Assembly (NCBI GenBank): GCA_004555535.1
Contig: SFHU01000001.1
Location: 17,608-81,607, forward strand
Source of the DNA: Clostridiales bacterium
GTDB lineage: Bacteria > Bacillota > Clostridia > Christensenellales > Aristaeellaceae
Direction of reading: 5' to 3'
DNA: 64,000 nucleotides
The notes below the pieces were generated by a model. That model saw only the letters and a program-made list of their open reading frames with translations. It ran no database searches and had not been told where the DNA came from. Shown here piece by piece: positions 40,913 through 49,492 of the stretch. A program made the translations under genes and the position numbers. The stretch's first letter is position 1; every line of letters begins with the position of its first letter.

Positions 40913-42385
40913 TTGTGCGACGACGCGATTGTGCTCTGCGGGCGGCTTTCGCGCGACCTTGACGTGCTGCGCGCGCGCCTGGGCGCGCCGGGGAACGCCG
41001 ATGTGCTGATCCGCCGGTTCCGCTCAGGCGCGTTTGAATCCGCCGTCGTGGCCATCGACGGCATGGTCAATGTGACGACGGTCGACGAGAATATCCTCAA
41101 GCCCTGCATGGACCTGCCCGCGTCCGCCGGGGAGGACGTCGCTGAAGAGGAGCGCGTCGCCTTTCTGATGGCGCACGCCGTGTCCGTGTTGCCGGTGAAG
41201 ATGGAGACGCGCGTCGACGCGCTGCTCACGGATGTGCTCAGCGGGCAGACAGCGCTGCTGTGCGAGGGCTGCGCCGAGGCTGCCATCATGGACACGCGCG
41301 GGTTTGACAAGCGCAGCGTCGGCAGGCCGGAGGCGGAAAAGGTCGTCCTCGGGCCGCACGAGAGCTTCACGGAGTCCATCCGCACGAACATCACGCTGCT
41401 GCGGCGCATCGTGCAGCGCGAGGAGCTGACGACGGAGTTCGTGCAGGCGGGCGGCAGGATGAAGACGCGCTGCGCGCTGCTGTATCTGCGCGGCACGGCG
41501 GACGAGGCGATGATCTCGCGCATCCGGGGGCGGCTGGAGCGCTGCGACTACGACTTCGCGCTGACCAGCGGCGAGGTCGAGCAGCTCATCGAGGAGCACC
41601 CGATGGCGCTCATTCCCCAGTGCGTGCGCACGGAGCGGCCGGACAGGGCCGCCTCGTTCCTGGCGGAGGGGCAGGTCGTCGTGCTGACGGAGGGCTCCCC
41701 CGCCGCGCTGGGCGCGCCCTCGACGATCTTCCACCAGCTGCACACGCCGGACGACAGCTCCATGCGCTGGCAGTACGGCACGTTTCTGCGGCTCGTGCGG
41801 CTGCTGGGCGTGATGATCCATCTGTTCCTGCCGGGGATGTATCTGGCTGTCCTGCGGTTTCATCAGGAGCTGCTCTCGCCCATGCTGCTGACCAGCGTGT
41901 ATGAGACGAGCTCGCGCGTGCCGACGCCGGCATACCTGGAGGCGCTGCTGATGACGCTCGCGTTCGACCTGATCAGCGAGGCGGGGCTGCGCGCGCCGGG
42001 CGAGATGGGCAACGCGCTGGGCATCGTCTCGGGCCTGATCCTCGGGCAGAGCGCCGTCAGCGCCGATATCGTCAGCCCGCTGCTGCTCATCGTCGTGGCG
42101 GCCAGCGGCCTGGGCGGCTTCTGCGTGCCCAATTACGCGCTCTCCGTCGGGCTCAAGCTCGTGCAGCTGATCCTGCTGACCGCCGGGGCCGCGGGCGGGC
42201 TCTACCTCATGGCCATCGTCACGCTTTCGCTGCTGTGCGCCGCCTGCGCGATGAATTCCATCGGCTCGCCGCTGACCGCGCCGCTCACGCCGCACAGGCG
42301 GCATTCGCCGGATCTCCTGCTGCGCCTGCCGCTCAGGTTCCAGAAAGCGAGGGCTTTTTTTGCCGGACACAACGAAGACGGATGA
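40913..42385 (+). CDS. gerAA: Spore germination receptor subunit A (GerA family)
   Basis: A 490-residue GerAA/GerKA-type subunit. The N-terminal soluble domain (about 1-285) shows DGMVNVTTVDENILKP and GPHESFTESIRTNITLLRRIV, the family signature. Four or so membrane segments follow between about 295 and 465 (LPGMYLAVLRFHQELLS; SVGLKLVQL). It senses germinants in the spore inner membrane. The start appears to be TTG at 40913, with GGGAGG 8 bases upstream. It is the first gene of gerA-type A-B-C operon; a forespore sigmaG promoter could not be recognised. Confidence 0.92.
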   Translation: MCDDAIVLCGRLSRDLDVLRARLGAPGNADVLIRRFRSGAFESAVVAIDGMVNVTTVDENILKPCMDLPASAGEDVAEEERVAFLMAHAVSVLPVKMETRVDALLTDVLSGQTALLCEGCAEAAIMDTRGFDKRSVGRPEAEKVVLGPHESFTESIRTNITLLRRIVQREELTTEFVQAGGRMKTRCALLYLRGTADEAMISRIRGRLERCDYDFALTSGEVEQLIEEHPMALIPQCVRTERPDRAASFLAEGQVVVLTEGSPAALGAPSTIFHQLHTPDDSSMRWQYGTFLRLVRLLGVMIHLFLPGMYLAVLRFHQELLSPMLLTSVYETSSRVPTPAYLEALLMTLAFDLISEAGLRAPGEMGNALGIVSGLILGQSAVSADIVSPLLLIVVAASGLGGFCVPNYALSVGLKLVQLILLTAGAAGGLYLMAIVTLSLLCAACAMNSIGSPLTAPLTPHRRHSPDLLLRLPLRFQKARAFFAGHNEDG

Positions 42386-43442
42386 CGTCACGGCGCGCCG
42401 GGTGCGCGCCTCCCTGCGCGCGCGCGCCTGCGCCGCCGCCACCGCGACCGGCGCGATGGTCTTCGCCATGGGCACGGGGCTGCTCCTGCCGCTCGCGCTC
42501 AACGCCGCATGGCTGGCGGCGCTGCCCGGCGCGGCGCTCTCGATGCTCCTCGCGGCGCGCGCCCCGCAGGCGCTGCGCACCCATGCGCAGCAGGCAGAGG
42601 AAAAACGCCCCGCGGGAAGGATCCCCGCCGCGCTGCTCGCGCTGACCATGCTTTTTGGCTGCGTGCTGCTGCTCGCGGCGCTCGCCTCGCTGGCCCAGCA
42701 GTCGCTGCTGCCCCAGGCGCAGACGTCCTTTGCGATGGTCTGCTCGCTGCTGGGCGCGGGCCTGTGCGCGCTCAGCGGCGGCGCGGGGGTCTGCCGCCTC
42801 GCCTTCGCGCTGCGCTGGGCGCTGCCGCTGCTGCTGCTCGCGCTGGCGGCGGGGCCGGTCAGCACGCAGCCGGTCAGCGGGCTCTTCCCGCTGCTGGGCA
42901 TGGGCACGGGGCCGCTGCTGCTGGGCGCGCTGTGCGGCCTGAGCGCTGCCGCGCCCGCGCTGATGCTGCTGCTGCCCCCGCCGGAGCTGACGCAGGAGCA
43001 GCTGGCGGCCTGCCCGCCGCCGAAAGCGGGCTTCTTCGCGCGGCGCGTCGCCTGCGGCGCGCTGCTGGGCACGGCTATGCTGCTGGCGCTGTCGCTGTGC
43101 GCCCCCTATGAGACGCTTCGGGGGCTGAGCGTCTGGGGCGCGCGGATGCGCCTCATCTGCGCCGGCGCGCCGGGCGGCGGGCTGTCGCGCACGGCGCTCG
43201 TGCTCACGCAGACGGCGGCGCTGCTCGTGGGCGCGGGCGCGCTTTTAAGCGCCAGCGCACAGGCGCTGGAATGCGCCCTGCCCGCGCTGCGGGAAAGGCA
43301 TGCCGCATTGGGCGCAGGCTTTGCCCTCTGCGCGCTGGCGCTCTGGGGGCTGGCATGCTTTGGCCTGCGGCCGCTGTTCGCCGCCGCGCCGTTTCTGATC
43401 GTTCCGGCGACTATCGCCGCAATGGGAATAGGAAAACATTGA
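42360..43442 (+). CDS. gerAB: Spore germination receptor subunit B (GerAB-like permease)
   Basis: A 360-residue polytopic membrane protein with about ten hydrophobic segments, in the position and length of GerAB (amino-acid permease fold). Sequence similarity visible by eye is weak, because the protein is very Ala/Leu-rich. The call therefore rests on topology and operon position. It starts with TTG and overlaps gerAA by 26 bases. In GerA receptors this subunit binds the germinant. Confidence 0.75.
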   Translation: MPDTTKTDDVTARRVRASLRARACAAATATGAMVFAMGTGLLLPLALNAAWLAALPGAALSMLLAARAPQALRTHAQQAEEKRPAGRIPAALLALTMLFGCVLLLAALASLAQQSLLPQAQTSFAMVCSLLGAGLCALSGGAGVCRLAFALRWALPLLLLALAAGPVSTQPVSGLFPLLGMGTGPLLLGALCGLSAAAPALMLLLPPPELTQEQLAACPPPKAGFFARRVACGALLGTAMLLALSLCAPYETLRGLSVWGARMRLICAGAPGGGLSRTALVLTQTAALLVGAGALLSASAQALECALPALRERHAALGAGFALCALALWGLACFGLRPLFAAAPFLIVPATIAAMGIGKH

Positions 43443-43447
43443 ATCAC

Positions 43448-43595
43448 CGCGCGAAGCGAAAAAGGGTCAAGGGGCTAAGCCCCTTGCGGGGTCTGGGGCG
43501 GCGCCCCAGGCGGGTTTCAGGGCAGCAGCCCTGATCATTCCAAGAAAACGCAGTCTCAGAGCAGGCCGCCGTGCGGCCTACGATTGAGACGGGTT
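43448..43595 (-). repeat. Family A repeat inside the ger operon
   Basis: A complete copy 6 bases after the gerAB stop. Hairpins: AAGGGGCTAAGCCCCTT, GGGGCGGCGCCCC and GGGCAGCAGCCC. The two-stem module has inner stem GGCCGC / GCGGCC with loop ACG. It separates gerAB from gerAC by 256 bases. Confidence 0.9.
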
Positions 43596-43698
43596 CGAGT
43601 CCGCAAAGCATAAATTCAAGCAAAACAAAAACCCGGTTGTCCATGAGCCTGACAGTGGATTCCAACCAGATTGTAAAGACAAGAGGTCAAACCAGCCC

Positions 43699-44892
43699 AT
43701 GAAAAGACCATCCCTTTTTCTCATCCTGCTGTTCCTGCCGCTGCTGCTTGGCGGCTGCTCCGGCGGGCAGGAGATCGAGAGCTGTCTGTTCGTGATCGCG
43801 ATGGCGGTCGACCCGGCGCAGGACGGCAACCTGACCGTGACGGTCAAGGCGCTCTCCGGCTCGCAGGACGCCGCGACCGGCGGCGCGCAGAGCGAGGAGG
43901 ACGCGGGCGGCGAGGAAAAGACGCCATCCTCCGGACAGAGCGAGGACGCCGAGCAGACCGAGCCGGGCTATGTCGTGCTCAGCGCGACCGCGCCCAGCTG
44001 CCTGCGCGCGCTCAACCTGCTCAGCGCGACGACCCCGCGCACCGTCAACCTCTCCCAGCTCCAGGAGATAGTCCTGAGCGAGACGCTGGCCAGAACGGAG
44101 GCGACGCTCTCCATCCTCCGGGAGATCCACGCGATGTACCGGGCCAACGGCGAGGCCATCGTCGTCGTCACGCCGGACGACGCGGGCGACTTCATCCGCC
44201 GCCAGCACGCGCTGCTGGGCGTGCGCCTGTCCAAATATTTGAAGGTGCTCTTTGAGAACTTCTCCCGGATCGACACCATCCCGCCAAACGCGCAGCTCTC
44301 CGCCGTCATCGCCGCGATGGAATCCGGCGTCTGCGACGCGGCGGCCGTCTACGCCGCCGGGAACGACTTCTCCGCCACGCTCGTCCTCCCCGGCGCGGAG
44401 GAGACGGACCGCCTGCCCGGCCACCTGCCGCGCACCTCGCCCGCGCAGAACGAATACCTCGGCAGCGCGCTGTTCTCCGGCCCCAGGATGACCGGCACGC
44501 TCACCGGCAGCGAGACGTCGCTGCTCTGCCTGCTGATGGGCCGCGCGCACTCGCGCACCATCGTCGTGGGCGGCGCGCAGTACCGCGTGAACGTCAACGC
44601 CAGCGCGCGGCGGACGATCGCGCAGGACGGCACGCTTTGCGCGCGCGTGCGCATCAGCCTGTCGCTTCTGGCAGGCGGGGAGGCGCAGACGCAGGGCGAG
44701 CTGGCCGCGGACATCGAGCAGCGCGCCGTCAACCTCATGCAGAAGCTGCAGACGCTTGCCTGCGACGCGCTGGGCTTCGGGTGCATCGCCGTGCGCGGGA
44801 GCCTTTCCATTCCCGCCTGGGAAAGGCGGAACTGGCCTGCGGAGTACGCGGGCGCGGCGGTGCGCGCGAGCGTGTTTTTGAGAATTGTCTAA
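43699..44892 (+). CDS. gerAC: Spore germination lipoprotein subunit C (Ger(x)C family)
   Basis: A 397-residue lipoprotein. The signal peptide ends in the lipobox LLGGC (Cys about residue 20). The Ger(x)C body follows: ESCLFVIAMAVDPAQDGNLTVTV, an acidic Gly/Ser-rich insertion at about 55-85, LSQLQEIVLSETLAR and a C-terminal domain with NVNASARRTIAQDG. It is tethered outside the spore inner membrane and needed for receptor function. The insertion is unusual for the family. Its ribosome binding site is weak. Confidence 0.88.
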   Translation: MKRPSLFLILLFLPLLLGGCSGGQEIESCLFVIAMAVDPAQDGNLTVTVKALSGSQDAATGGAQSEEDAGGEEKTPSSGQSEDAEQTEPGYVVLSATAPSCLRALNLLSATTPRTVNLSQLQEIVLSETLARTEATLSILREIHAMYRANGEAIVVVTPDDAGDFIRRQHALLGVRLSKYLKVLFENFSRIDTIPPNAQLSAVIAAMESGVCDAAAVYAAGNDFSATLVLPGAEETDRLPGHLPRTSPAQNEYLGSALFSGPRMTGTLTGSETSLLCLLMGRAHSRTIVVGGAQYRVNVNASARRTIAQDGTLCARVRISLSLLAGGEAQTQGELAADIEQRAVNLMQKLQTLACDALGFGCIAVRGSLSIPAWERRNWPAEYAGAAVRASVFLRIV

Positions 44893-44923
44893 AGCATTCT
44901 GAACGCAACTCTCATTTAGGGGG

Positions 44924-44940
44924 GACGCGCTCCGCTGGGC
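44924..44940 (+). repeat. Family C core motif
   Basis: GACGCGCTCCGCTGGGC, 31 bases after the gerAC stop, without the longer element. Confidence 0.55.
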
Positions 44941-44975
44941 AAGGCCAGCCGCCGCAGCGGGTCATCCAAACCTGC

Positions 44976-45004
44976 TTTTCATTTGCTCCAAAAGATGCTA
45001 TACT
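44976..45004 (+). promoter_or_regulatory. Possible promoter of the HAD phosphatase gene
   Basis: TTTTCA and TATACT, 17 bases apart, 40 bases before the start. Confidence 0.45.
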
Positions 45005-45043
45005 GAAAAGCGCCCGGGATGACCCGCGCAGGAGGTTGCTTCG

Positions 45044-45616
45044 ATGCTCATCGACGTATACGACTTTGACGGAACGATTTACGACGGCGATTCGACGGTC
45101 GATTTCACGCTCTACTGTCTGCGCCGCCACCCCGGCGCGATTGCGGCGCTGCCGCGCGTGCTGGCAGCGGCTGTTCGCGTCGCGATGAAGAAGGGCACGC
45201 TGACGCAGTTCAAGACCGTGCTCTTTGGCGAGATGGCCAGGCGCTTTTCGCTGACGCAGGAGGCAGAGCGCTTCTGGCAGGAGGAGGCGACGCGCAAAAA
45301 GCTCGGCGCGTGGTTTGAAAGCACGCCGCGCGACATCCCCATCGTCATCGCCTCCGCGTCGCCGGAATTCGAGCTGCGCCACGCGGCGAAGCTGCTGGGC
45401 GGCTATACGCTCATCGGTACGCGCTGCGACGAGGCCACCGGCGCGCTGACCGGCAAAAACTGCAAGGGCGAGGAAAAGCTGCGGCGCATCCGCGAGGCCA
45501 TCGGCGAATTCACCGTCCGCGCGATGTACACGGACGACGCGAAGGCCGACGCCCCGCTGCTTGAGGCCGCGCAGGAGCAATACATCGTCACGCACGGCAG
45601 CGTCCGCCGGGTATAG
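45044..45616 (+). CDS. HAD-superfamily phosphatase (IB type, phosphoserine-phosphatase-like)
   Basis: A 190-residue HAD hydrolase. Motif I is YDFDGTIYDGDST with D7 and D9, motif II is VIASASPEFE and the motif III lysine lies in GKNCKGEEKL. Motif IV is MYTDDAKADAPLL. The helical cap (about 20-95) fits subclass IB (SerB-like / CicA-like). The substrate is not decidable. AGGAGG lies 9 bases before the ATG. Confidence 0.87.
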   Translation: MLIDVYDFDGTIYDGDSTVDFTLYCLRRHPGAIAALPRVLAAAVRVAMKKGTLTQFKTVLFGEMARRFSLTQEAERFWQEEATRKKLGAWFESTPRDIPIVIASASPEFELRHAAKLLGGYTLIGTRCDEATGALTGKNCKGEEKLRRIREAIGEFTVRAMYTDDAKADAPLLEAAQEQYIVTHGSVRRV

Positions 45617-45667
45617 AGCGGCGCTGCAGCAGGATATTCAACCAACGAGAGAAAGGAAGAACCCAGG

Positions 45668-46558
45668 ATGAAGAAGATGCAGGGAATGGGCGGCTTTTTC
45701 GTCGCCGCGGTCACGCCGTTTGACAGCGAGGGTCGCTTCAATCCCGACGCGCTGCACAGGATCATGGACAGGACCATCGCGCAGGGCGCGGCGGGCTTCC
45801 TGATCGGCGGCAGCAGCGCCGAATGTCCGATGCTCAGCCATGAGGAGCGCGTGCAGGGCCTCGAGGCCGCGGCGGCCTACGCCGGGCGGCAGGGCACGAA
45901 GCTCATCGCCTCCGTCGCCTCCATCTCCACGCAGGAGGCGCTTGAGTACGCGAAGGCCGCGAAGGCGCTCGGTTATGACGCGATGATCTCGACCGTGCCG
46001 TACTACTACAAGTTCGGCATGAAGAACATCGTGCGCTATTTTGCCGCGCTGCGGGAGGCGGTCGATCTGCCGCTGTTTCTGTACAACTTCCCGGGCAACA
46101 CGGGCGTGGAGATCGACATCTATGACCCGGACATCCGCGCGATGCTGACCGACGGCACGATTGCCGGCGTCAAGCAGACGAGCCTCAACCTGCACCAGAT
46201 GGAGCGCATCCACAGTCTCAATCCGGAGCTGGTGATCTACGGCGGCTTTGACGAGGTCTACATCGGCGCGCGGATGCTGGGCGCGGACGGCGCCATCGGC
46301 TCGACCTTCAACTTCACGCTGCCGCTGTTCACGAAGATCGAGGCGGCCTATGCCGCGCACGACATCCCGCTGGCGCAGGCGCTGCAGCGCCGGGCCAACG
46401 ACATCATGGAGGCGCTGGTGTCCTGCTCGCTGTTCCCGTCGATCAAGCACATCATGAAGGTGCAGGGCATCGACTGCGGCATCTGCCGCGCGCCGTTCCC
46501 GACGCTGACGGATGAGCAGAAGGCCTATATCGAGCGCGTCGTGGCCGAGAATCTGTGA
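45668..46558 (+). CDS. DapA/NanA-family class I aldolase of unknown substrate
   Basis: A 296-residue (beta/alpha)8 lyase of the dihydrodipicolinate synthase / N-acetylneuraminate lyase family. The Schiff-base lysine is K169 (AGVKQTS) and the tyrosine is Y139 (LYNFPGNTG). The loop that reads GTTGE in true DapA reads GGSSAE here (47-52). A sugar-acid or sialic-acid-type aldolase, or another 2-oxo-acid lyase, is therefore likelier than lysine biosynthesis. GAAAGGAAG precedes the ATG. It ends at a bidirectional terminator. Confidence 0.85.
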   Translation: MKKMQGMGGFFVAAVTPFDSEGRFNPDALHRIMDRTIAQGAAGFLIGGSSAECPMLSHEERVQGLEAAAAYAGRQGTKLIASVASISTQEALEYAKAAKALGYDAMISTVPYYYKFGMKNIVRYFAALREAVDLPLFLYNFPGNTGVEIDIYDPDIRAMLTDGTIAGVKQTSLNLHQMERIHSLNPELVIYGGFDEVYIGARMLGADGAIGSTFNFTLPLFTKIEAAYAAHDIPLAQALQRRANDIMEALVSCSLFPSIKHIMKVQGIDCGICRAPFPTLTDEQKAYIERVVAENL

Positions 46559-46585
46559 GCCGTGGCCTTAGGCTGCTAAAAAACA

Positions 46586-46628
46586 AGAGGGATCAAAGGA
46601 CGATGTCCCCTGATCCCTCTTTTTCTTT
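46586..46628. terminator. Bidirectional rho-independent terminator
   Basis: AGAGGGATCA / TGATCCCTCT stem enclosing a GGAC/GTCC stem, then TTTTTCTTTT. It lies between the convergent aldolase and metQ genes. Beyond it a 12-base sequence (TTTTGCTGTTC) is repeated about three times up to 46655. Confidence 0.85.
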
Positions 46629-46662
46629 TGCTGTTCTTTTGCTGTTCTTTTGCTGAAAGCAC

Positions 46663-47469
46663 TTACTCCCACGCCGGGATATACACGCCCTTATAGACCG
46701 TATCGAACAGCGCGCGGACCTCATCGGAGTGATAGACCTCCGCGATGCGGGCAAAGGTCGGATCGTCGGCGCGGTCGGCGCGCGCGGCGATGACGTTGAT
46801 GATGCCGTGCATGTCGGGGTTATTCGGGTCATACTGCTCCATGTAGAGCGCCTGATCGTTGGTCAGGCCCGCGTCCTTGGCGTGCGTGCCGTTGAGGAAC
46901 GCGATGGCGATGGACGGGTCGCTCATGGCGGAGGCGGTCAGCGCGGCCTCCATCTCGTTGAAGACGAGGTGCTTCGGGTTCTCCGCGATGTCCGCGACGG
47001 TCGCCAGGTCGGTGATGTCGTCCTTGAGCTTGATCAGGCCGGTCGCCTCGAGCATGCGCAGCGCGCGCGCCTCGTTGACGACGTCGTTCATGATCGCGAT
47101 GCCGTCGCCGTCCTTGACCTCATCCAGCGAGGTGTACTTCTGGGAGTAGATGCACAGCGGCGCGATCAGCGTGTCGCAGACGGCGACCAGCTCGACGCCG
47201 TGCTCCTTGCTCCAGTTGTTCATGAAGTTGTAGTGCTGGAAGGCGTTCAGGTCGACGTCGCCGTTGGCCAGCGCCTCGTTGGGAATGATGTAGTCGGAGA
47301 ACTTGACCAGCTCGATGTCGATGCCCTCCTTGGCGAGGGTCGGGATGATGACCTGCTCCCACTGCTCGTTGTTCTCGCCGACGACGCCGACCTTCACGGT
47401 CTCGGCCAGCGCCAGCGCACAGGAAAGGCACAGCACAGCGGCCAGCGCCAGGGAAAGAAGCTTCTTCAT
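46663..47469 (-). CDS. metQ: Methionine ABC transporter binding protein MetQ (NlpA family)
   Basis: A 268-residue NlpA/MetQ-family binding protein. It has an N-terminal signal peptide (to about ALALA-ETV), the family start VKVGVVGENNEQW and NGDVDLNAFQHYNFMNNW. VFNEMEAALTASA and the end IPAWE also fit the family. The lipobox is not clear (CLSC). AGGAGG lies 8 bases before the ATG at 47469. It is the last gene of metN-metI-metQ; D/L-methionine is the usual substrate. Confidence 0.92.
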   Translation of the reverse strand: MKKLLSLALAAVLCLSCALALAETVKVGVVGENNEQWEQVIIPTLAKEGIDIELVKFSDYIIPNEALANGDVDLNAFQHYNFMNNWSKEHGVELVAVCDTLIAPLCIYSQKYTSLDEVKDGDGIAIMNDVVNEARALRMLEATGLIKLKDDITDLATVADIAENPKHLVFNEMEAALTASAMSDPSIAIAFLNGTHAKDAGLTNDQALYMEQYDPNNPDMHGIINVIAARADRADDPTFARIAEVYHSDEVRALFDTVYKGVYIPAWE

Positions 47470-47549
47470 ATTTGTTTTCCTCCTTTTGTTCGGGGCGATT
47501 GCCCATTCAGGAACGCGCACAGGCGCGATACACTGCAGGAAATGCTTTG

Positions 47550-48230
47550 TCACTGCGGCAGCCTTCGGGTCAGCAGGTTGCCCACGGACTGGATGATCGT
47601 CACCAGGATCAGCAGGATGATGACCGTCACAATCGTCACATCCGTCTGGAAGCGCTGGAAGCCGTAGCGGATCGCGTAATCGCCCAGACCGCCGCCGCCG
47701 ACGCAGCCGGCCATCGCGGAGAGCGCGATGAGGTTGATGATCGTGATCGTCGCGCCGCGGATCATGCCGCCCAGGCCCTCGCGCAGATACACGCGCAGGA
47801 CGATCTCCCACGGGCCGGAGCCCATCGCCTGCGCCGCCTCGACGACGCCCCTGTCCACCTCGCACAGCGCGCTGTGGATCTGGCGGGAGAAGAACGGGAT
47901 CGTGCCGATCACCAGCGGGAAGATCGCGCCCTTCGTGCCGATGGACGTGCCCATGACGATGCGCGTCAGCGGCAGCAGCAGCGCGATCAAAATGACGAAC
48001 GGGATCGAGCGGAAGACGTTGATGACCTTATCGAGCACGGAATAGACGGCCCTGTTCTCCATGATGCCGCCCGGCGCGCTCACCACGAGCACGACGCCGA
48101 AGAACACGCCGAACAACGCGCTCCACAGCGCGCTGATGCCGACCATTTGCAGCGTCTGGAAGAACGCCTTGGTCATCTCCGGAAACGTCTTGACGACGTT
48201 GGGCATGATGCCGCTCAGAAGCTCAGCCAC
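47550..48230 (-). CDS. metI: Methionine ABC transporter permease MetI
   Basis: A 226-residue permease with five transmembrane segments. FRSIPFVILIALLLPLTR and EVDRGVVEAAQAMGSGPWEI (EAA loop) are MetI signatures. GGGGLGDYAIRYGFQRFQTDV also fits MetI. It overlaps the metN end by 8 bases. An 80-base gap separates it from metQ. Confidence 0.94.
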   Translation of the reverse strand: MAELLSGIMPNVVKTFPEMTKAFFQTLQMVGISALWSALFGVFFGVVLVVSAPGGIMENRAVYSVLDKVINVFRSIPFVILIALLLPLTRIVMGTSIGTKGAIFPLVIGTIPFFSRQIHSALCEVDRGVVEAAQAMGSGPWEIVLRVYLREGLGGMIRGATITIINLIALSAMAGCVGGGGLGDYAIRYGFQRFQTDVTIVTVIILLILVTIIQSVGNLLTRRLPQ

Positions 48231-49263
48231 GGCAGATCACCTCCACTCGGTTCGCGCACGCGCGGAACGCCTCAAGCGCGGCGGCGACCTTCTCCTCCCC
48301 GCCGCGGAAGACGACGATCATCGTCCCGAACGGCGTGCCCAACAGCATTTCGACGTTGCCAAAGATGATGGAGATGTCCACGCCGTATTCGCGCGAGAGA
48401 CGCGAGACGACCGCCTGCGACGCGCTGTCGCCCGCGCAGTCATAGCGCACGACGATGTCTCCCTTCTTCACGCCCAGCGACGCGGGATTCGTGCGCAGGA
48501 TCTCCTCGACGCTGTCGATATGCGTCGTCGTGCGGATGAAGCGGCCCGTGATGGGCTGCTGCGGATTGGAGAACACGTCGTAGATGCTCCCCTCCTCGAC
48601 GACCCGGCCATCCTCCATGACGGCCACGCGCGTACAGATCTGCTTGACGACGGCCATCTCATGCGTGATGAGCACGATGGTCAGGTGCAGCGATTCATTG
48701 AGCTCGCGCAGCAGCTTCAGGATATCCCCGGTCGTCTGCGGGTCGAGCGCGCTGGTCGCCTCATCGCACAGCAGCACCTTGGGATCGTTCGCCAGCGCTC
48801 TGGCGATGGCCACGCGCTGCTTCTGTCCGCCGGAGAGCTGGCTGGGATAGGCCTTCTCCTTCTCCTCCAGCCCGACGATGCGCAAAAGGCCCATGACCTT
48901 CTCGCGCTTTTCCTCCCGGCTGAGCTTCGAGCCCAGCAGCGGATAGGCGACGTTTTCATAGACCGTGCGCGACTTCATGAGGTTGAAGTGCTGGAAGATC
49001 ATGCCCATGCGCTTTCTCGCCCCGCGCAGCTCGCGCTCGCTGAGCTTCGTCAGATCCTGCCCATCCAGGATCACCTGGCCGCTCGTCGGGCGCTCCAGCA
49101 GGTTGATGCAGCGCACGAGCGTCGACTTGCCTGCGCCGGAAAAGCCGATGATGCCGAAGATTTCGCCGTCCCCGATGGTCAGCGACACGTCCCGGACGGC
49201 ATGGACGTTCGCCTCCTTCGCCCCGGTCTCAAATGTCTTGCAGACCTGACGCAATTCAATCAT
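48223..49263 (-). CDS. metN: Methionine ABC transporter ATPase MetN
   Basis: A 346-residue ATPase. Walker A is GFSGAGKST, the signature is LSGGQKQRVAIARAL and Walker B is VLLCDEATSALDP. The C-terminal ~90 residues form the NIL regulatory domain, where methionine binds and inhibits transport. It starts the operon. The leader of about 60 bases has a GC-rich hairpin but no S-box (SAM) or T-box pattern that I can recognise. Confidence 0.95.
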   Translation of the reverse strand: MIELRQVCKTFETGAKEANVHAVRDVSLTIGDGEIFGIIGFSGAGKSTLVRCINLLERPTSGQVILDGQDLTKLSERELRGARKRMGMIFQHFNLMKSRTVYENVAYPLLGSKLSREEKREKVMGLLRIVGLEEKEKAYPSQLSGGQKQRVAIARALANDPKVLLCDEATSALDPQTTGDILKLLRELNESLHLTIVLITHEMAVVKQICTRVAVMEDGRVVEEGSIYDVFSNPQQPITGRFIRTTTHIDSVEEILRTNPASLGVKKGDIVVRYDCAGDSASQAVVSRLSREYGVDISIIFGNVEMLLGTPFGTMIVVFRGGEEKVAAALEAFRACANRVEVICRG

Positions 49264-49325
49264 GTAGTTGTTCCTTCCGTATTTTTTTCCCTGCCGCCGG
49301 GCCAGGGCCCAAGGCGGCGAGCTTC

Positions 49326-49354
49326 ATTATACCCGCTTCGGGAAATATAGGCAA
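49326..49354 (-). promoter_or_regulatory. SigmaA promoter for metNIQ
   Basis: TTGCCT, a 17-base spacer and TATAAT on the minus strand, about 60 bases upstream of metN, in an AT-rich stretch. Confidence 0.7.
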
Positions 49355-49492
49355 GAATAAAAATAATATGATCGGTCATAGTCTGAAGCTATTACCATCC
49401 CGACTATTTTGATAGGTTTTTGCGCGCATGAAAAAGAGGATTTTTTTTCGGTGTGGCGAATCCTATACCCCACAACAACACAGGAAAGCTGG

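Noticed and set aside
49264..49325. SAM (S-box) or T-box riboswitch ahead of metNIQ
   Set aside because: The leader is only about 60 bases with one GC-rich hairpin. No S-box core or T-box sequence could be recognised.
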